Shown piece by piece: positions 51,352 through 60,115 of a DNA stretch of 64,000 nt (the first letter of the stretch is position 1; each line of letters starts with the position of its first letter). The DNA is from Roseateles toxinivorans (GTDB lineage: Bacteria > Pseudomonadota > Gammaproteobacteria > Burkholderiales > Burkholderiaceae_C): the NCBI RefSeq assembly GCF_004362525.1, contig NZ_SNXS01000001.1, forward strand, positions 420,520 through 484,519, given 5' to 3'. The notes under the pieces were generated by a model that was not told where the DNA came from, did no database searches, and worked only from the letters and a program-made list of their open reading frames with translations. Both the position numbers and the translations under genes were made by a program.

Positions 51352-51852
51352 ATGAAATTTCATCAACGCATTTTCGGTGCCATCGCCCTTGCCGGCTCCA
51401 CCAGCCTGGCATGGGCTGCGCCACCCGATCCGGTGCTGCTGATGCCGGCCGGGCCGGGCCTGCAGTCGGGTGCTTTCACCCAGGCGGTTGACGGCCTGTT
51501 TGTCGATACCTTCAGCTTCAAGCCGGCGGCCGTTGATGGCCTGGTGTCGGTGACCCTGTCCAGCCTTGCCGGGCCGGTCAGCTTCTTCAGCGCCAGCCTG
51601 AACGGGCAGGACTTCAGCTACTTCCCCGAGCTGGGCCAGACCGACTTCATGTTCCAGGCCCAGGTCAGCAGCGGCACCCCGCTGAGCCTGACCGTGTTCG
51701 GCGCTGTGCTGGACGGTGACGGCAACCCGCTGGGCGCGGGCTCGTACAGCGGCGCCATCACGGTAGCCGTGCCCGAGGTGCAGAGCTATGCCCTGATGCT
51801 GGCCGGTCTGGTCGGCCTGGCGCTTGCTGCCCGGCGCAGGCGAGGGGCCTGA
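51352..51852 (+). CDS. FxDxF-family PEP-CTERM protein
   Basis: 166 aa. Signal peptide (AIALAGSTSLAWAAP), a beta-rich middle with the motif FVDTFSF that names the FxDxF group, and a C-terminal sorting signal: VPEVQSYALMLAGLVGLALA followed by RRRR. The signal's VPE replaces the more usual VPEP. Proteins with such tails are processed by an exosortase (XrtA/EpsH) in exopolysaccharide-producing bacteria; no exosortase gene is in the window. Start at 51352 behind AGAAGGA. Linked to the DUF4331 gene upstream. Confidence 0.87.
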   Translation: MKFHQRIFGAIALAGSTSLAWAAPPDPVLLMPAGPGLQSGAFTQAVDGLFVDTFSFKPAAVDGLVSVTLSSLAGPVSFFSASLNGQDFSYFPELGQTDFMFQAQVSSGTPLSLTVFGAVLDGDGNPLGAGSYSGAITVAVPEVQSYALMLAGLVGLALAARRRRGA

Positions 51853-51923
51853 AAGCTCCACCCAGCGCCCGCCGGAGGGGCCCGCGCGGGTAAACCCTTT
51901 CGGGGGCGCTCGGAGCGGGCTCC

Positions 51924-51952
51924 TAGAATCTTTGCTGCACTTGCACAAGGAG
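51924..51952 (+). promoter_or_regulatory. phaR -10 TAGAAT and ribosome-binding site
   Basis: TAGAAT at 51924-51929 is the probable -10 of phaR; AAGGAG at 51947-51952 is a strong Shine-Dalgarno sequence 8 bases before the ATG. This gene therefore has a conventional leader, unlike ispD, which has the same -10 right next to its start codon. Confidence 0.55.
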
Positions 51953-51960
51953 CTTGCTAC

Positions 51961-52560
51961 ATGGTCACTGCTCGCCGCAGCGCGTCTGCGGACGCCAAGG
52001 ACGAAACCGCATCGGCCAAGCCGGGGGTGCGCATCCTCAAGAAGTACCCCAACCGCCGGCTCTACGACACCCAGACCAGCAGCTACATCACGCTCGCCGA
52101 CGTCAAGAAGATGGTGCTGGAAGCCACCATCTTCGAGGTGCGCGACGCCAAGACCTCTGAAGACCTGACGCGCAGCATCCTGTTGCAGATCATCCTGGAA
52201 GAGGAAACCGGCGGCATGCCCATGTTCAGCACCCAGGTGCTGGCCCAGATCATCCGTTTCTACGGTCATGCGATGCAGGGCATGATGGGCGCCTACCTTG
52301 AGAAGAATATGCAGACCCTGGTGGACCTGCAGACCAAGCTCAGCGACCCGACCAAGGGCCTCTACGACCCCAAGAGCTTCAGCCCCGAGATGTGGACCCA
52401 GTTCCTCAACGGCCAGGCGCCGGTGATGCAGGGCCTGATGGGCAGCTATCTGGAGCAGAGCAAGAACCTGTTCGTGCAGATGCAGGAGCAGATGCAGAAG
52501 CAGGCCGGCAGCCTTTTCCCCGGGATTCCTGGCGTGCCCGGCTTCCCGCCCAAGACCTGA
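51961..52560 (+). CDS. phaR: Polyhydroxyalkanoate synthesis repressor
   Basis: 199 aa. The N-terminal PHB/PHA-accumulation regulator domain has VRILKKYPNRRLYDTQTSSYI and TLADVKKMVLEATIFEVRDA; the middle ILLQIILEEETGGMPMFSTQ and the Met/Gln-rich C-terminal helices are typical of betaproteobacterial PhaR. PhaR binds DNA at phasin and its own promoter and also PHB granules, releasing repression when polymer accumulates. No phaC/A/B or phasin gene is in the window; bdhA (43959-44741) is the other PHB gene. Confidence 0.95.
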   Translation: MVTARRSASADAKDETASAKPGVRILKKYPNRRLYDTQTSSYITLADVKKMVLEATIFEVRDAKTSEDLTRSILLQIILEEETGGMPMFSTQVLAQIIRFYGHAMQGMMGAYLEKNMQTLVDLQTKLSDPTKGLYDPKSFSPEMWTQFLNGQAPVMQGLMGSYLEQSKNLFVQMQEQMQKQAGSLFPGIPGVPGFPPKT

Positions 52561-52612
52561 ATCCGGGCCGGCTCATCCTGCGGTGTCAGCGGGATGAGTC
52601 AAAATCGCGCCT

Positions 52613-54001
52613 ATGAGCGAAATCATTGCGGCTGCCTCCGCCCCCAAAATCGGCTTCGTGTCCCTCGGCTGTCCCAAGGCACTCACTGACTCCGAGCTGA
52701 TCCTGACGCAGTTGCGCGCCGAAGGCTACGAAACCTCCAAGACCTTTGCCGGCGCCGATCTGGTGATCGTCAACACCTGCGGCTTCATCGACGATGCCGT
52801 CAAGGAAAGCCTGGACACCATTGGCGAGGCGCTGGCCGAGAACGGCAAGGTCATCGTCACCGGCTGCCTGGGCGCCAAGGCCGGTGCGAGCAGCGCCGAC
52901 GCGGGCAGCCTGGTGCGCGAGATGCACCCCAGCGTGCTGGCGGTGACCGGGCCCCACGCCACGCAGGAGGTGATGGACGCCGTGCATCTGCATGTGCCCA
53001 AGCCCCACGACCCCTTTGTCGATCTGGTGCCTGCGCAGGGCATCAAGCTGACGCCCAAGCACTACGCCTACCTGAAGATCTCCGAGGGCTGCAACCACCG
53101 CTGCTCGTTCTGCATCATCCCGAGCATGCGCGGCGACCTCGATTCGCGCCTGATCGGCGAAGTGCTGGGCGAGGCGCAGCGCCTGTTCGAATCGGGCGTG
53201 AAGGAGTTGCTGGTCATCAGCCAGGACACCAGCGCCTATGGCGTGGACATCAAGTACCGCACCGGTTTCTGGGACGGCAAGCCGGTCAAGACCAAGCTGT
53301 TCGATCTGGTGGCCTCGCTGGGTGAGATGGCCAAGAAGCATGGCGCCTGGGTGCGCCTGCACTACGTCTATCCCTATCCCCATGTGGACGAGATCATCCC
53401 GATGATGGCCGAAGGCCTGGTGCTGCCCTATCTGGACGTGCCGTTCCAGCACGCCCATCCCGAGGTGCTCAAGCGCATGAAGCGCCCGGCCAGCGGCGAG
53501 CGCAATCTGGAGCGCATCCTGCGCTGGCGCGAGATCTGCCCCGAGATTGTCATCCGCAGCACCTTCATCGCCGGCTTCCCCGGCGAGACCGAAGAACAGT
53601 TCGAATCGCTGCTGGACTTTCTGCGCGAGGCGCAGATCGACCGCGCCGGCTGCTTTGCCTATTCGCCGGTCGGCGGCGCCACGGCCAATGACCTTGACGG
53701 CGCCTTGCCGGAGGAAGTGCGCGAGGAACGCCGCGCCCGCTTCATGGCGGTGGCCGAGGCCGTCTCGACCGAGAAGCTGAAGCGCCGCATCGGTGCGACC
53801 CTGCAGGTGCTGGTCGATTCCGCACCGGCGATGGGTCGCAAGGGTGGTATCGGCCGCAGCTATGCCGACGCCCCCGAGATCGATGGCGTGGTGCGCCTGC
53901 TGCCGCCGGAGAAGGCCTCGAAGACGCTGAAGGTGGGTGAGTTCACCAAGGCCCGAGTCGTGTCCACCGACGGGCATGACTTGATTGCCCAGCCCATCTG
54001 A
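52613..54001 (+). CDS. rimO: Ribosomal protein S12 methylthiotransferase
   Basis: 462-aa radical SAM enzyme adding a methylthio group to the conserved Asp of ribosomal protein S12. MTTase domain with [13 protein letters not shown] and cysteines in VNTCGFI and TGCLG; radical SAM motif [28 protein letters not shown] and [18 protein letters not shown] are RimO-specific; a C-terminal TRAM domain follows. An AAAAT-containing -10-like word ends 8 bases before the ATG and no Shine-Dalgarno sequence is evident. A REPIN begins one base after its stop. Confidence 0.97.
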   Translation: MSEIIAAASAPKIGFVSLGCPKALTDSELILTQLRAEGYETSKTFAGADLVIVNTCGFIDDAVKESLDTIGEALAENGKVIVTGCLGAKAGASSADAGSLVREMHPSVLAVTGPHATQEVMDAVHLHVPKPHDPFVDLVPAQGIKLTPKHYAYLKISEGCNHRCSFCIIPSMRGDLDSRLIGEVLGEAQRLFESGVKELLVISQDTSAYGVDIKYRTGFWDGKPVKTKLFDLVASLGEMAKKHGAWVRLHYVYPYPHVDEIIPMMAEGLVLPYLDVPFQHAHPEVLKRMKRPASGERNLERILRWREICPEIVIRSTFIAGFPGETEEQFESLLDFLREAQIDRAGCFAYSPVGGATANDLDGALPEEVREERRARFMAVAEAVSTEKLKRRIGATLQVLVDSAPAMGRKGGIGRSYADAPEIDGVVRLLPPEKASKTLKVGEFTKARVVSTDGHDLIAQPI

Positions 54002-54002
54002 C

Positions 54003-54064
54003 GTAGCCCGGATGCAATCCGGGGGCGTCTTGCCTTGTCTTGTCCCGGATTGCATCCGGGCTAC
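54003..54064. repeat. REPIN (inverted pair of REP sequences)
   Basis: Two perfect 21-bp arms, GTAGCCCGGATGCAATCCGG(G) at 54003-54023 and its exact reverse complement at 54044-54064, with a 20-nt centre. Each arm is a REP unit: a GTAG foot and a 7-bp hairpin CCCGGAT-GCA-ATCCGGG. This is the standard REPIN layout mobilised in trans by a RAYT transposase, which is not in the window. It occupies the rimO-metC gap, ending 24 bases before the metC start. Confidence 0.9.
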
Positions 54065-54088
54065 AACACCTTGGAATCGAATCGACCG

Positions 54089-55279
54089 ATGAAGCGCGCC
54101 CCCAGCACCGAACAGATCCACCACCCCTACCAAGCCCCCGAAGGCTATGCGGCCATCCCGACCGGGGTGTACAAGGCCTCGACGATTCTGTTCAAGGACT
54201 GCGCCGAGATGCGCCGCCCGGTGGCGCGCGACGAGGGCTATATCTACGGCCTGCATGCCACCCCGACCAGCTTCACCCTGATGGCCCGTGTGGCCACCCT
54301 GGAGGGCGGCAAGCACTGCCTGCTGGCACCCAGCGGCCTGGCCGCGATCACGACCATCAACTTCGGCCTGCTGCGCCCCGGCGACGAGGTGCTGATACCG
54401 GACAACGTCTACGGTCAGAACCGCGTGTTCTCCGAAGGCCTGATGGAAGACTTCGGCGTCACCCACCGCGTCTATGACCCGCTGGATGCCGCCGCACTGG
54501 CCGCCATGCTGACGCCGGCCACCAAGCTGGTGTGGGTCGAGGCGGCCGGCTCGATCACGATGGAGTATCCGGATCTGCTGGGCCTGGTGCGGGCCTGCCG
54601 CGAAAAGGGCGTGCTGGTGGCGCTGGACAATACCTGGGGGTCGGGTCTTGCCTTCAATCCTTTCGACCTGGAGAACCGCCAAGGAGGCCTCGCCGTCGAC
54701 GTGTCGATGAACGCGCTGACCAAGTACCCCTCGGGCGGCGCCGACGTGCTGATGGGCTCCATCGTCACCGCGGACCACGGGCTGCACAAGCGCATCAGCC
54801 ATGCACACCGCCAGCTGGGCGTGGGCGTGGGCATGAATGACGTCGAGCTGGTGCTGCGCGGCCTGCCCAGCGTCGAGCTGCGCTATCACGCCCAGGACCG
54901 CACGACGCGGGCCCTGGCCGAGTGGATGGCGACGCGGCCCGAGATCGCCCAGGTGCTGCATCCGGCGCTGCCCGGCTCGCCGGGGCATAGCTTCTGGGCC
55001 GAGACCTGCACGGCCGCCGGCTGCCTGTTCTCGGTCGTGTTCAAGGCCGACTACACCCAAGAGCAGGTCGATGCCTTCGTCGATGCGCTGCAGCTGTTCG
55101 GCATCGGCTATTCCTGGGCCGGGCCGATGAGCCTGGCAGTGCCCTACGACATGACGCACAGTCGAAACCTGGCGCTGCCCTATGCGGGTGGCCACCTGGT
55201 GCGATTTGCGATCGGCCTGGAGGCCGAGGCCGATCTGCGCGCCGACATCGAGCAGGCGCTGCGGCAGCTGGCTGCTTGA
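54089..55279 (+). CDS. metC: Cystathionine beta-lyase (Cys/Met-metabolism PLP enzyme)
   Basis: 396 aa. PLP enzyme of the Cys/Met-metabolism family converting cystathionine to homocysteine, pyruvate and ammonia. Motifs: YIYGLHATPTSFTLMARVATLEGG, SGLAAI, VYGQNRVFSEG, LVALDNTWGSG, and the PLP-lysine segment NALTKYPSGGADVLMG. The sequence is closer to the MetC branch than to MetB or MetZ, but gamma-lyase activity cannot be excluded. The ATG at 54089 is used; an earlier in-frame GTG/TTG start would lie within the REPIN. Confidence 0.88.
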   Translation: MKRAPSTEQIHHPYQAPEGYAAIPTGVYKASTILFKDCAEMRRPVARDEGYIYGLHATPTSFTLMARVATLEGGKHCLLAPSGLAAITTINFGLLRPGDEVLIPDNVYGQNRVFSEGLMEDFGVTHRVYDPLDAAALAAMLTPATKLVWVEAAGSITMEYPDLLGLVRACREKGVLVALDNTWGSGLAFNPFDLENRQGGLAVDVSMNALTKYPSGGADVLMGSIVTADHGLHKRISHAHRQLGVGVGMNDVELVLRGLPSVELRYHAQDRTTRALAEWMATRPEIAQVLHPALPGSPGHSFWAETCTAAGCLFSVVFKADYTQEQVDAFVDALQLFGIGYSWAGPMSLAVPYDMTHSRNLALPYAGGHLVRFAIGLEAEADLRADIEQALRQLAA

Positions 55280-55300
55280 GTGCCTGAGGGCAGGGCGCGC

Positions 55301-55759
55301 TCAGCTCTTGGCCGACACCTTGTGCCGCATCAGCTGGCCCTTCTCTCTCTCCCAGTCGCGTTTCTTCTCGGTGTCGCGCTTGTCGTGCTCGGCCTTGCCC
55401 TTGGCCAGTGCGATCTCGACCTTCACCCGCGCGCCCTTGTAGTGCAGGTTCAGCGGCACCAGGGTGAAGCCACGCTGCTCGACCTTGCCGATCAGGCGCT
55501 TGATCTCGGCCTTGTGCATCAGCAGCTTGCGGGTGCGGTCGGCCTCGGGGTTGACGTGGGTCGAGGCGGTGCGCAGCGCATTGATGCGGCAGCCGATCAG
55601 ATAGAGCTCGCCATTGCGTATGGTCACATAGCCATCGGTCAGCTGGACCTGGCCGGCACGGATCGCCTTGACCTCCCAGCCTTCCAGCACCAGGCCGGTC
55701 TCGAAGCGTTCCTCGATGTGGTAGTCAAAACGGGCACGACGGTTTTCTGCGATGGACAT
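55301..55759 (-). CDS. smpB: tmRNA-binding protein SmpB
   Basis: 152 aa. Required for trans-translation: it binds tmRNA and delivers it to stalled ribosomes. [32 protein letters not shown] in pieces, the [13 protein letters not shown] region and the basic tail [19 protein letters not shown] are characteristic, and length is normal. The ssrA gene is not in the window. Divergent from ratA over 47 bp, an arrangement known in many proteobacteria. Confidence 0.97.
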   Translation of the reverse strand: MSIAENRRARFDYHIEERFETGLVLEGWEVKAIRAGQVQLTDGYVTIRNGELYLIGCRINALRTASTHVNPEADRTRKLLMHKAEIKRLIGKVEQRGFTLVPLNLHYKGARVKVEIALAKGKAEHDKRDTEKKRDWEREKGQLMRHKVSAKS

Positions 55760-55789
55760 GGGGGCTTAATTTGTGGCGAAGGGCGCCAA

Positions 55790-55807
55790 TACAATCCCTG
55801 CATTGTA
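55790..55807. promoter_or_regulatory. Interlocked -10 boxes of the divergent smpB and ratA promoters
   Basis: TACAAT (55790-55795, plus) and ATTGTA (55802-55807, i.e. TACAAT on the minus strand) form an inverted repeat around CCCTGC. Each is a good -10 for one of the two genes, with overlapping start regions, so the two promoters should exclude each other. The ratA transcript would have a leader of about five bases. -35 elements are not clear. Confidence 0.5.
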
Positions 55808-56262
55808 TGAAGCACGTGAAGAAGTCAGTTTTGCTCTGGTACTCGCCGCGCGAGATGTACACCCTGGTGACCGGGGTGCGCGAGTATGCGCAGTTTCTGC
55901 CCTGGTGTGACAGTGCCGAGGTCTTGTCCGAAACCGAGAGTGGCATGACGGCCCGCCTGGGCCTGTCCTACGCCGGCGTGCGCCATGCCTTCACCACCCG
56001 CAACGAGCATGAGACGGATCGGCGCGTCAGCGTGCAATTGGTCGATGGCCCGTTTTCGCTGCTGGACGGCACCTGGCAGTTCCTGCCGCTGGGCAAGCCG
56101 GGGGGTGAGGCCGAACAGGCCTGCAAGATCGAGTTCGATCTGCGCTATGCCTTCTCCAGCAAGGCGCTGGAGGCGGTGCTGAGCCCGGTGTTCGACCGTG
56201 TGGCCAACACCTTTGTCGACTGCTTTGTGCAGCGCGCCGAGCAGGTCTATGGGCCTCGCTGA
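55807..56262 (+). CDS. ratA: RatA/COQ10-like START-domain protein
   Basis: 151 aa. A polyketide-cyclase/START fold: KKSVLLWYSPREMYTLVTGVREYAQFLPWCDSAEVL, LSYAGVRHAFTTRN and the C-terminal FDRVANTFVDCFVQRAEQVYG. Described in E. coli as a ribosome-association toxin (RatA) and homologous to mitochondrial COQ10, a ubiquinone-binding protein needed for respiration; the latter role is the safer inference. The start at 55807 gives the family N-terminus. rnfH overlaps its 3' end by 14 bp. Confidence 0.92.
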   Translation: MKHVKKSVLLWYSPREMYTLVTGVREYAQFLPWCDSAEVLSETESGMTARLGLSYAGVRHAFTTRNEHETDRRVSVQLVDGPFSLLDGTWQFLPLGKPGGEAEQACKIEFDLRYAFSSKALEAVLSPVFDRVANTFVDCFVQRAEQVYGPR

Positions 56263-56563
56263 GCCTTTGCTGGCGATAGAAGTGGTGCACAGCCCTGTGG
56301 CAGCGCAGGTCGAGCGGCTTGAACTCAGGGTGGCGGCCGGCACCAGTCTGGCCCAGGCGCTGGTGCAAAGCGGTGTGGTCTTCGACCCGGCCCGGAAGGT
56401 CGGCATCTGGGGTCGCGTGATGCCGCCCGACACCCTGCTGCGCGACCGCGACCGCATCGAAATCTACCGACCCTTGACCGTGGATCCCAAGGAGGCGCGG
56501 CGCCTGCGCTACCGCAGCCCTGGCGACAAGAGCAAGCGCGTGAGGCCCAACCCGCGCCGCTGA
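56249..56563 (+). CDS. rnfH: RnfH-family ubiquitin-like protein
   Basis: 104 aa. A small beta-grasp protein: LLAIEVVHSPVAAQVERLELRV, GTSLAQALVQSGV, KVGIWGRVMPPDTLLRDRDRIEIYRPLTVDPKEARRLR in segments. Known as UPF0125/RatB/RnfH; function unresolved. The start at 56249 lies inside the 3' end of ratA (14-bp overlap, different frame). The C-terminus is basic. The smpB/ratA/rnfH arrangement is conserved in many proteobacteria. Confidence 0.92.
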   Translation: MGLAEPLLAIEVVHSPVAAQVERLELRVAAGTSLAQALVQSGVVFDPARKVGIWGRVMPPDTLLRDRDRIEIYRPLTVDPKEARRLRYRSPGDKSKRVRPNPRR

Positions 56564-56633
56564 GCCCGCACGGACAAGGCGGAAGCCTTGGCCCGGCTGG
56601 CGAAGGCCCGGCCGCGATACAAGCGGACGGGCT
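56563..56633. other. Structured convergent intergenic region after rnfH
   Basis: The 76-bp gap between the convergent rnfH and DUF4124 genes is almost entirely foldable: AGCCCG (56563-56568) pairs with CGGGCT (56628-56633), enclosing AAGGC-GGAA-GCCTT (56576-56589) and a GGCCCGG/CCGGCC palindrome. No T-run follows, so it may act as an RNA-stabilising or rho-linked end rather than a classical terminator. Confidence 0.4.
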
Positions 56634-56639
56634 AGGGCT

Positions 56640-57167
56640 TCACTGTGGCTTGGCGCAATCGTTGTTCATGACGCCGCGGGCGCGCTGGATCTCCGCCGCA
56701 CGCTGCTTGTCGTCGAGGATCTCGCGCTCGCCCTTGTCGTTGGTGCGCGAAACGCGCATGCCGTCTTCCAAGGTACGCAGGTAGCTGCGTGCCTGGCTGC
56801 AGTTCTCCTGCTTGATCTGGATATTCTTCTGCTCATCGGCCTTGGCCTTGGCCACCTGCTCCTGCTCGGCTTTGCGGCGGCGGGCCTCGAGTTCGGCGTC
56901 GGCCTTGCTCTCGACCTTGGGTTTGGGGGCGGCTTCGGCAGGCGCCGAGGCGGCACCACCGAGCGGCACCGTGCTGATGACCTGAATGCGCTTGGTCGCC
57001 GAGGCGGGCTGCTGCAGGATGTCCTTCTCGGCCACGCCGGCTGGCGGCGGGCGGTCGCTGTACTGGACCTTGCCCTCGGCATCGCGCCACTTCCATTGCG
57101 CCGCGGCTGGCTGGCAAAGGGCCAGGCCCAGCAGGGCGAAGATCAGATGCGCGCGCACGGTTGTCAT
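56640..57167 (-). CDS. Exported DUF4124-domain protein
   Basis: 175 aa. Signal peptide (LLGLALCQPAAAQ), then the DUF4124 motif WKWRDAEGKVQYSDRPPPAG, a proline/alanine linker, a charged coiled-coil (ADAELEARRRKAEQEQVAKAK) and a C-terminal CSQARSYLRTLEDGMRV...NNDC with two cysteines. DUF4124 proteins are small periplasmic proteins of unknown function common in beta- and gammaproteobacteria. Convergent with rnfH and divergent from guaB. Confidence 0.87.
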   Translation of the reverse strand: MTTVRAHLIFALLGLALCQPAAAQWKWRDAEGKVQYSDRPPPAGVAEKDILQQPASATKRIQVISTVPLGGAASAPAEAAPKPKVESKADAELEARRRKAEQEQVAKAKADEQKNIQIKQENCSQARSYLRTLEDGMRVSRTNDKGEREILDDKQRAAEIQRARGVMNNDCAKPQ

Positions 57168-57290
57168 GTGTTTACAGCCCGAGAAAAGACACAGGCCAGT
57201 TTAGCCCTCGCCAGACGGCCAGACAATGCGCGGCGCGTGACTTACACCACGTATCAAACCTCACATCGGCGGGGGTCGCAACGGCTTCCG

Positions 57291-57314
57291 TATAATCCGC
57301 TTTTGCGTCAGGAG
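57291..57314 (+). promoter_or_regulatory. guaB -10 TATAAT and ribosome-binding site
   Basis: A perfect TATAAT (57291-57296) lies 27 bases before the guaB ATG, and AGGAG (57310-57314) gives a good Shine-Dalgarno site 8 bases before it. No clear -35 and no obvious PurR-type palindrome are seen. This is likely to be the main promoter of the guaB-MFS-guaA run. Confidence 0.65.
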
Positions 57315-57322
57315 CCTCTCTC

Positions 57323-58801
57323 ATGCGCCTTTTAGGAAAAGCGCTCACTTTCGACGATGTGTTGTTGGTGCCAGCGTACTCCCATGTGTTGCCTCGCGAC
57401 ACCTCTCTTGCCACCCAGTTCACCCGCAATATCCGCCTGAATCTGCCGCTGGTTTCCGCCGCGATGGATACGGTCACGGAGTCCCGCCTGGCGATCGCCA
57501 TTGCGCAGGAGGGTGGCATCGGCATCATCCACAAGAACATGACCGCGCAGCAGCAGGCCGCGCAGGTCGCCAAGGTCAAGCGCTACGAATCCGGCGTGCT
57601 GCGGGATCCGATCACCATCACACCCGATGTGACGGTGCGTGCGGTGATGGCGCTGTCGGCCCAGCACGGCGTGTCGGGCTTCCCGGTACTTGAGGGCAAG
57701 ACGGTGGTCGGCATCGTCACCGGCCGCGACCTGCGTTTCGAGACCCGCCTGGACGCCCCGGTGCGCGAGATCATGACACCGCGCGAGCGCCTCATCACCG
57801 TCGGCGAACGCGCCACGCTCGAAGAGGGCAAGGCGCTGATGCACAAGCACAAGCTGGAGCGCGTGCTGGTCGTCAATGCCGCGTTCGAGTTGAAGGGCGT
57901 GATGACTGTCAAGGACATCACCAAGCAGACCAGCTTCCCGAATGCCGCACGCGACGCCCAGGGCAAGCTGCGCGTCGGCGCCGCTGTGGGCGTGGGTGAG
58001 GGCACCGAGGAGCGCGTCGAACTGCTGGTCAAGGCCGGCGTCGACTGCCTGGTGGTGGACACCGCACACGGCCACAGCGCCGGTGTGATCGAGCGCGTGC
58101 GCTGGGTCAAGCAGAACTTCCCGAATGTTGATGTGATCGGCGGCAATATCGCCACCGGCGCGGCCGCCCTGGCCCTGGCCGAGGCTGGCGCCGACGCGGT
58201 CAAGGTCGGTATCGGCCCCGGTTCGATCTGCACCACGCGCATCGTCACCGGTGTCGGCGTGCCGCAGATCATGGCCATCGACGCGGTCACGCAAGCCTTG
58301 AAGGGCTCCGGCGTGCCGATGATTGCCGACGGCGGCATACGCTTCTCCGGTGACCTGGCCAAGGCCATCGCGGCCGGCGCCAACAGCGTGATGATGGGCG
58401 GCATGTTCGCCGGCACCGAAGAGGCACCGGGCGAGGTCATCCTGTACCAGGGCCGCACCTACAAGAGCTACCGTGGCATGGGCTCGATGGGCGCCATGCA
58501 GCAGGGCTCGGCCGACCGCTACTTCCAGGACAGCGCGACCAACAACCCGAACAACCCCAACACCACCAAGCTGGTGCCGGAAGGCATCGAGGGTCAGGTG
58601 CCGTACAAGGGCTCGGTCGTGTCCATCATCTTCCAGATGGCTGGCGGTCTGCGCGCCTCCATGCACTACTGCGGCTGTGAAACCATTGAAGACATGCACA
58701 ACAAGGCCGAGTTCGTCGAGATCACCTCGGCCGGCATTCGCGAAAGCCATGTCCACGATGTGCAGATCACCAAGGAAGCGCCCAACTACCGCATGGAGTA
58801 A
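57323..58801 (+). CDS. guaB: IMP dehydrogenase
   Basis: 492 aa. Oxidises IMP to XMP, the committed step to GMP. The TIM barrel is interrupted by a CBS-domain pair (about residues 95-205: [38 protein letters not shown]). Active-site loop [17 protein letters not shown] contains the catalytic Cys, and the mobile flap RGMGSMGAM is intact. The C-terminal [20 protein letters not shown] region is complete. It is first in an apparent operon with an MFS gene (8-bp gap) and guaA. Confidence 0.97.
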   Translation: MRLLGKALTFDDVLLVPAYSHVLPRDTSLATQFTRNIRLNLPLVSAAMDTVTESRLAIAIAQEGGIGIIHKNMTAQQQAAQVAKVKRYESGVLRDPITITPDVTVRAVMALSAQHGVSGFPVLEGKTVVGIVTGRDLRFETRLDAPVREIMTPRERLITVGERATLEEGKALMHKHKLERVLVVNAAFELKGVMTVKDITKQTSFPNAARDAQGKLRVGAAVGVGEGTEERVELLVKAGVDCLVVDTAHGHSAGVIERVRWVKQNFPNVDVIGGNIATGAAALALAEAGADAVKVGIGPGSICTTRIVTGVGVPQIMAIDAVTQALKGSGVPMIADGGIRFSGDLAKAIAAGANSVMMGGMFAGTEEAPGEVILYQGRTYKSYRGMGSMGAMQQGSADRYFQDSATNNPNNPNTTKLVPEGIEGQVPYKGSVVSIIFQMAGGLRASMHYCGCETIEDMHNKAEFVEITSAGIRESHVHDVQITKEAPNYRME

Positions 58802-58809
58802 GGGCATCC

Positions 58810-60096
58810 GTGGCTGATTCATCAACGACACCCGTCGCTGCGGTCCCGGCGGCGGGCGGCCGCAAGGCCGCCATGTCCTTCATCATGATCACCGTGCTGA
58901 TCGACATGGTGGCGATCGGCCTGATCATCCCGGTCCTGCCGCCGCTGGTGGGCACCTTCACTGCGGGCTCGCAGGCCGACCAGGCCTTCTGGTTCGCGGC
59001 GGTCTCCTTCGCCTTCGGCATCGCGAACTTCTTCGGTTCGCCGGTGCTGGGGGCGCTGTCCGACCGCTATGGCCGCCGGCCGGTGCTGTTGATCGGCTTC
59101 AGCGGCCTTGCCCTGAGCTTCTTCGTCACCGCCATGGCCACGGCCCTGTGGATGCTGATCGCGGTGCGCTTGTTCTCGGGTGCGATGCAGGCCAATGCGG
59201 CGGTGGCCAACGCCTATGTGGCCGACATCACCCCGCCCGAAGACCGCGCCAAACGCTTCGGCCTGCTGGGCGCGATGTTCGGCATGGGCTTCATCCTCGG
59301 CCCGGTGGCCGGCGGGCTGCTGGGTGAGATCAATCTTCATCTGCCCTTCTTCGTGGCCGGCACGCTGGCGCTGATGAACTGGCTATACGGCTATTTCGTG
59401 CTGCCCGAGTCCCTGCCGGTGGAGCGCCGGCAGACGATCAACTGGGCCCGCGTCAACCCGATCAGCTCGCTGAAGGCCCTGAGCCAGTTGAAGGGCGTCG
59501 GTGGCCTGGTCGCGGTGATAGGCCTTAGCGCGCTGGCCCAGTTCATCCTGCACTCGACCTGGGTTCTCTACACCCACTTCAAGTTCGGCTGGGGCCCGAA
59601 GGAGAACGGCCTGTCGCTGTTTGCCGTGGGCATCACCTCGGTGCTGGTGCAGGGCTTTCTGCTGGGCAAGCTGCTGAAGATCTTCTCGGCCCAGCGTCTG
59701 GCCGTGCTGGGCCTGCTGTCGTCCAGCCTGTGCTTCGCGCTGTGGGGCGCGGCCAGCGAGGGCTGGATGATGTATGCGGTGATCTTCTGCAATCTGCTGG
59801 GCTTCTCGGCGGCGGCTGCGATCCAGAGCCTGTTCTCGAACGCGGCCGACGCGAGTGCCCAGGGCGCGACGATGGGCGCCATGGCCTCGCTGAACAGCCT
59901 GATGGCGGTGGCCGCACCGGTCGTCGGCGGCGGCCTCCTGACCCTGGTCTCAGAGTTGCCCAAGGGCCATTGGTTGATCGGCCTGCCTTACTACTTCTGC
60001 GCGCTGCTGCAGCTGGCGGCGATGCTGCTGGCCCTGCGTCACTTCACGCGCGAGCGGGCCCGCAAGGCCGTTCTGGCCGGCGGCCACGCGCTGTAA
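58810..60096 (+). CDS. MFS exporter (TetA/TCR-like) within the guaBA operon
   Basis: 428-aa inner-membrane transporter with about twelve transmembrane segments. Motif A is [18 protein letters not shown] and motif C-like sequence is [19 protein letters not shown], as in the drug:H+ antiporter 1 (TCR/Tet) group. The GTG at 58810, behind AAGGGC, is the probable start; an ATG 21 codons later is possible. It sits 8 bp after guaB and 19 bp before guaA, so it should be co-expressed with GMP synthesis. A purine base, nucleoside or drug may be the substrate; tetracycline resistance itself should not be assumed. Confidence 0.87.
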   Translation: MADSSTTPVAAVPAAGGRKAAMSFIMITVLIDMVAIGLIIPVLPPLVGTFTAGSQADQAFWFAAVSFAFGIANFFGSPVLGALSDRYGRRPVLLIGFSGLALSFFVTAMATALWMLIAVRLFSGAMQANAAVANAYVADITPPEDRAKRFGLLGAMFGMGFILGPVAGGLLGEINLHLPFFVAGTLALMNWLYGYFVLPESLPVERRQTINWARVNPISSLKALSQLKGVGGLVAVIGLSALAQFILHSTWVLYTHFKFGWGPKENGLSLFAVGITSVLVQGFLLGKLLKIFSAQRLAVLGLLSSSLCFALWGAASEGWMMYAVIFCNLLGFSAAAAIQSLFSNAADASAQGATMGAMASLNSLMAVAAPVVGGGLLTLVSELPKGHWLIGLPYYFCALLQLAAMLLALRHFTRERARKAVLAGGHAL

Positions 60097-60115
60097 AAAA
60101 CTTTGGACTCCAACC

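Noticed and set aside
55807-56563. RatA-RnfH (RatAB) as a toxin-antitoxin module
   Set aside because: The pair is conserved with smpB in many proteobacteria, RatA is homologous to ubiquinone-binding COQ10, and no antitoxin features are visible; a housekeeping role is more likely.
58810-60096. Tetracycline resistance determinant
   Set aside because: Only general Tet/TCR-family similarity and a chromosomal gua-operon setting; no mobile element or tetR-like regulator nearby.
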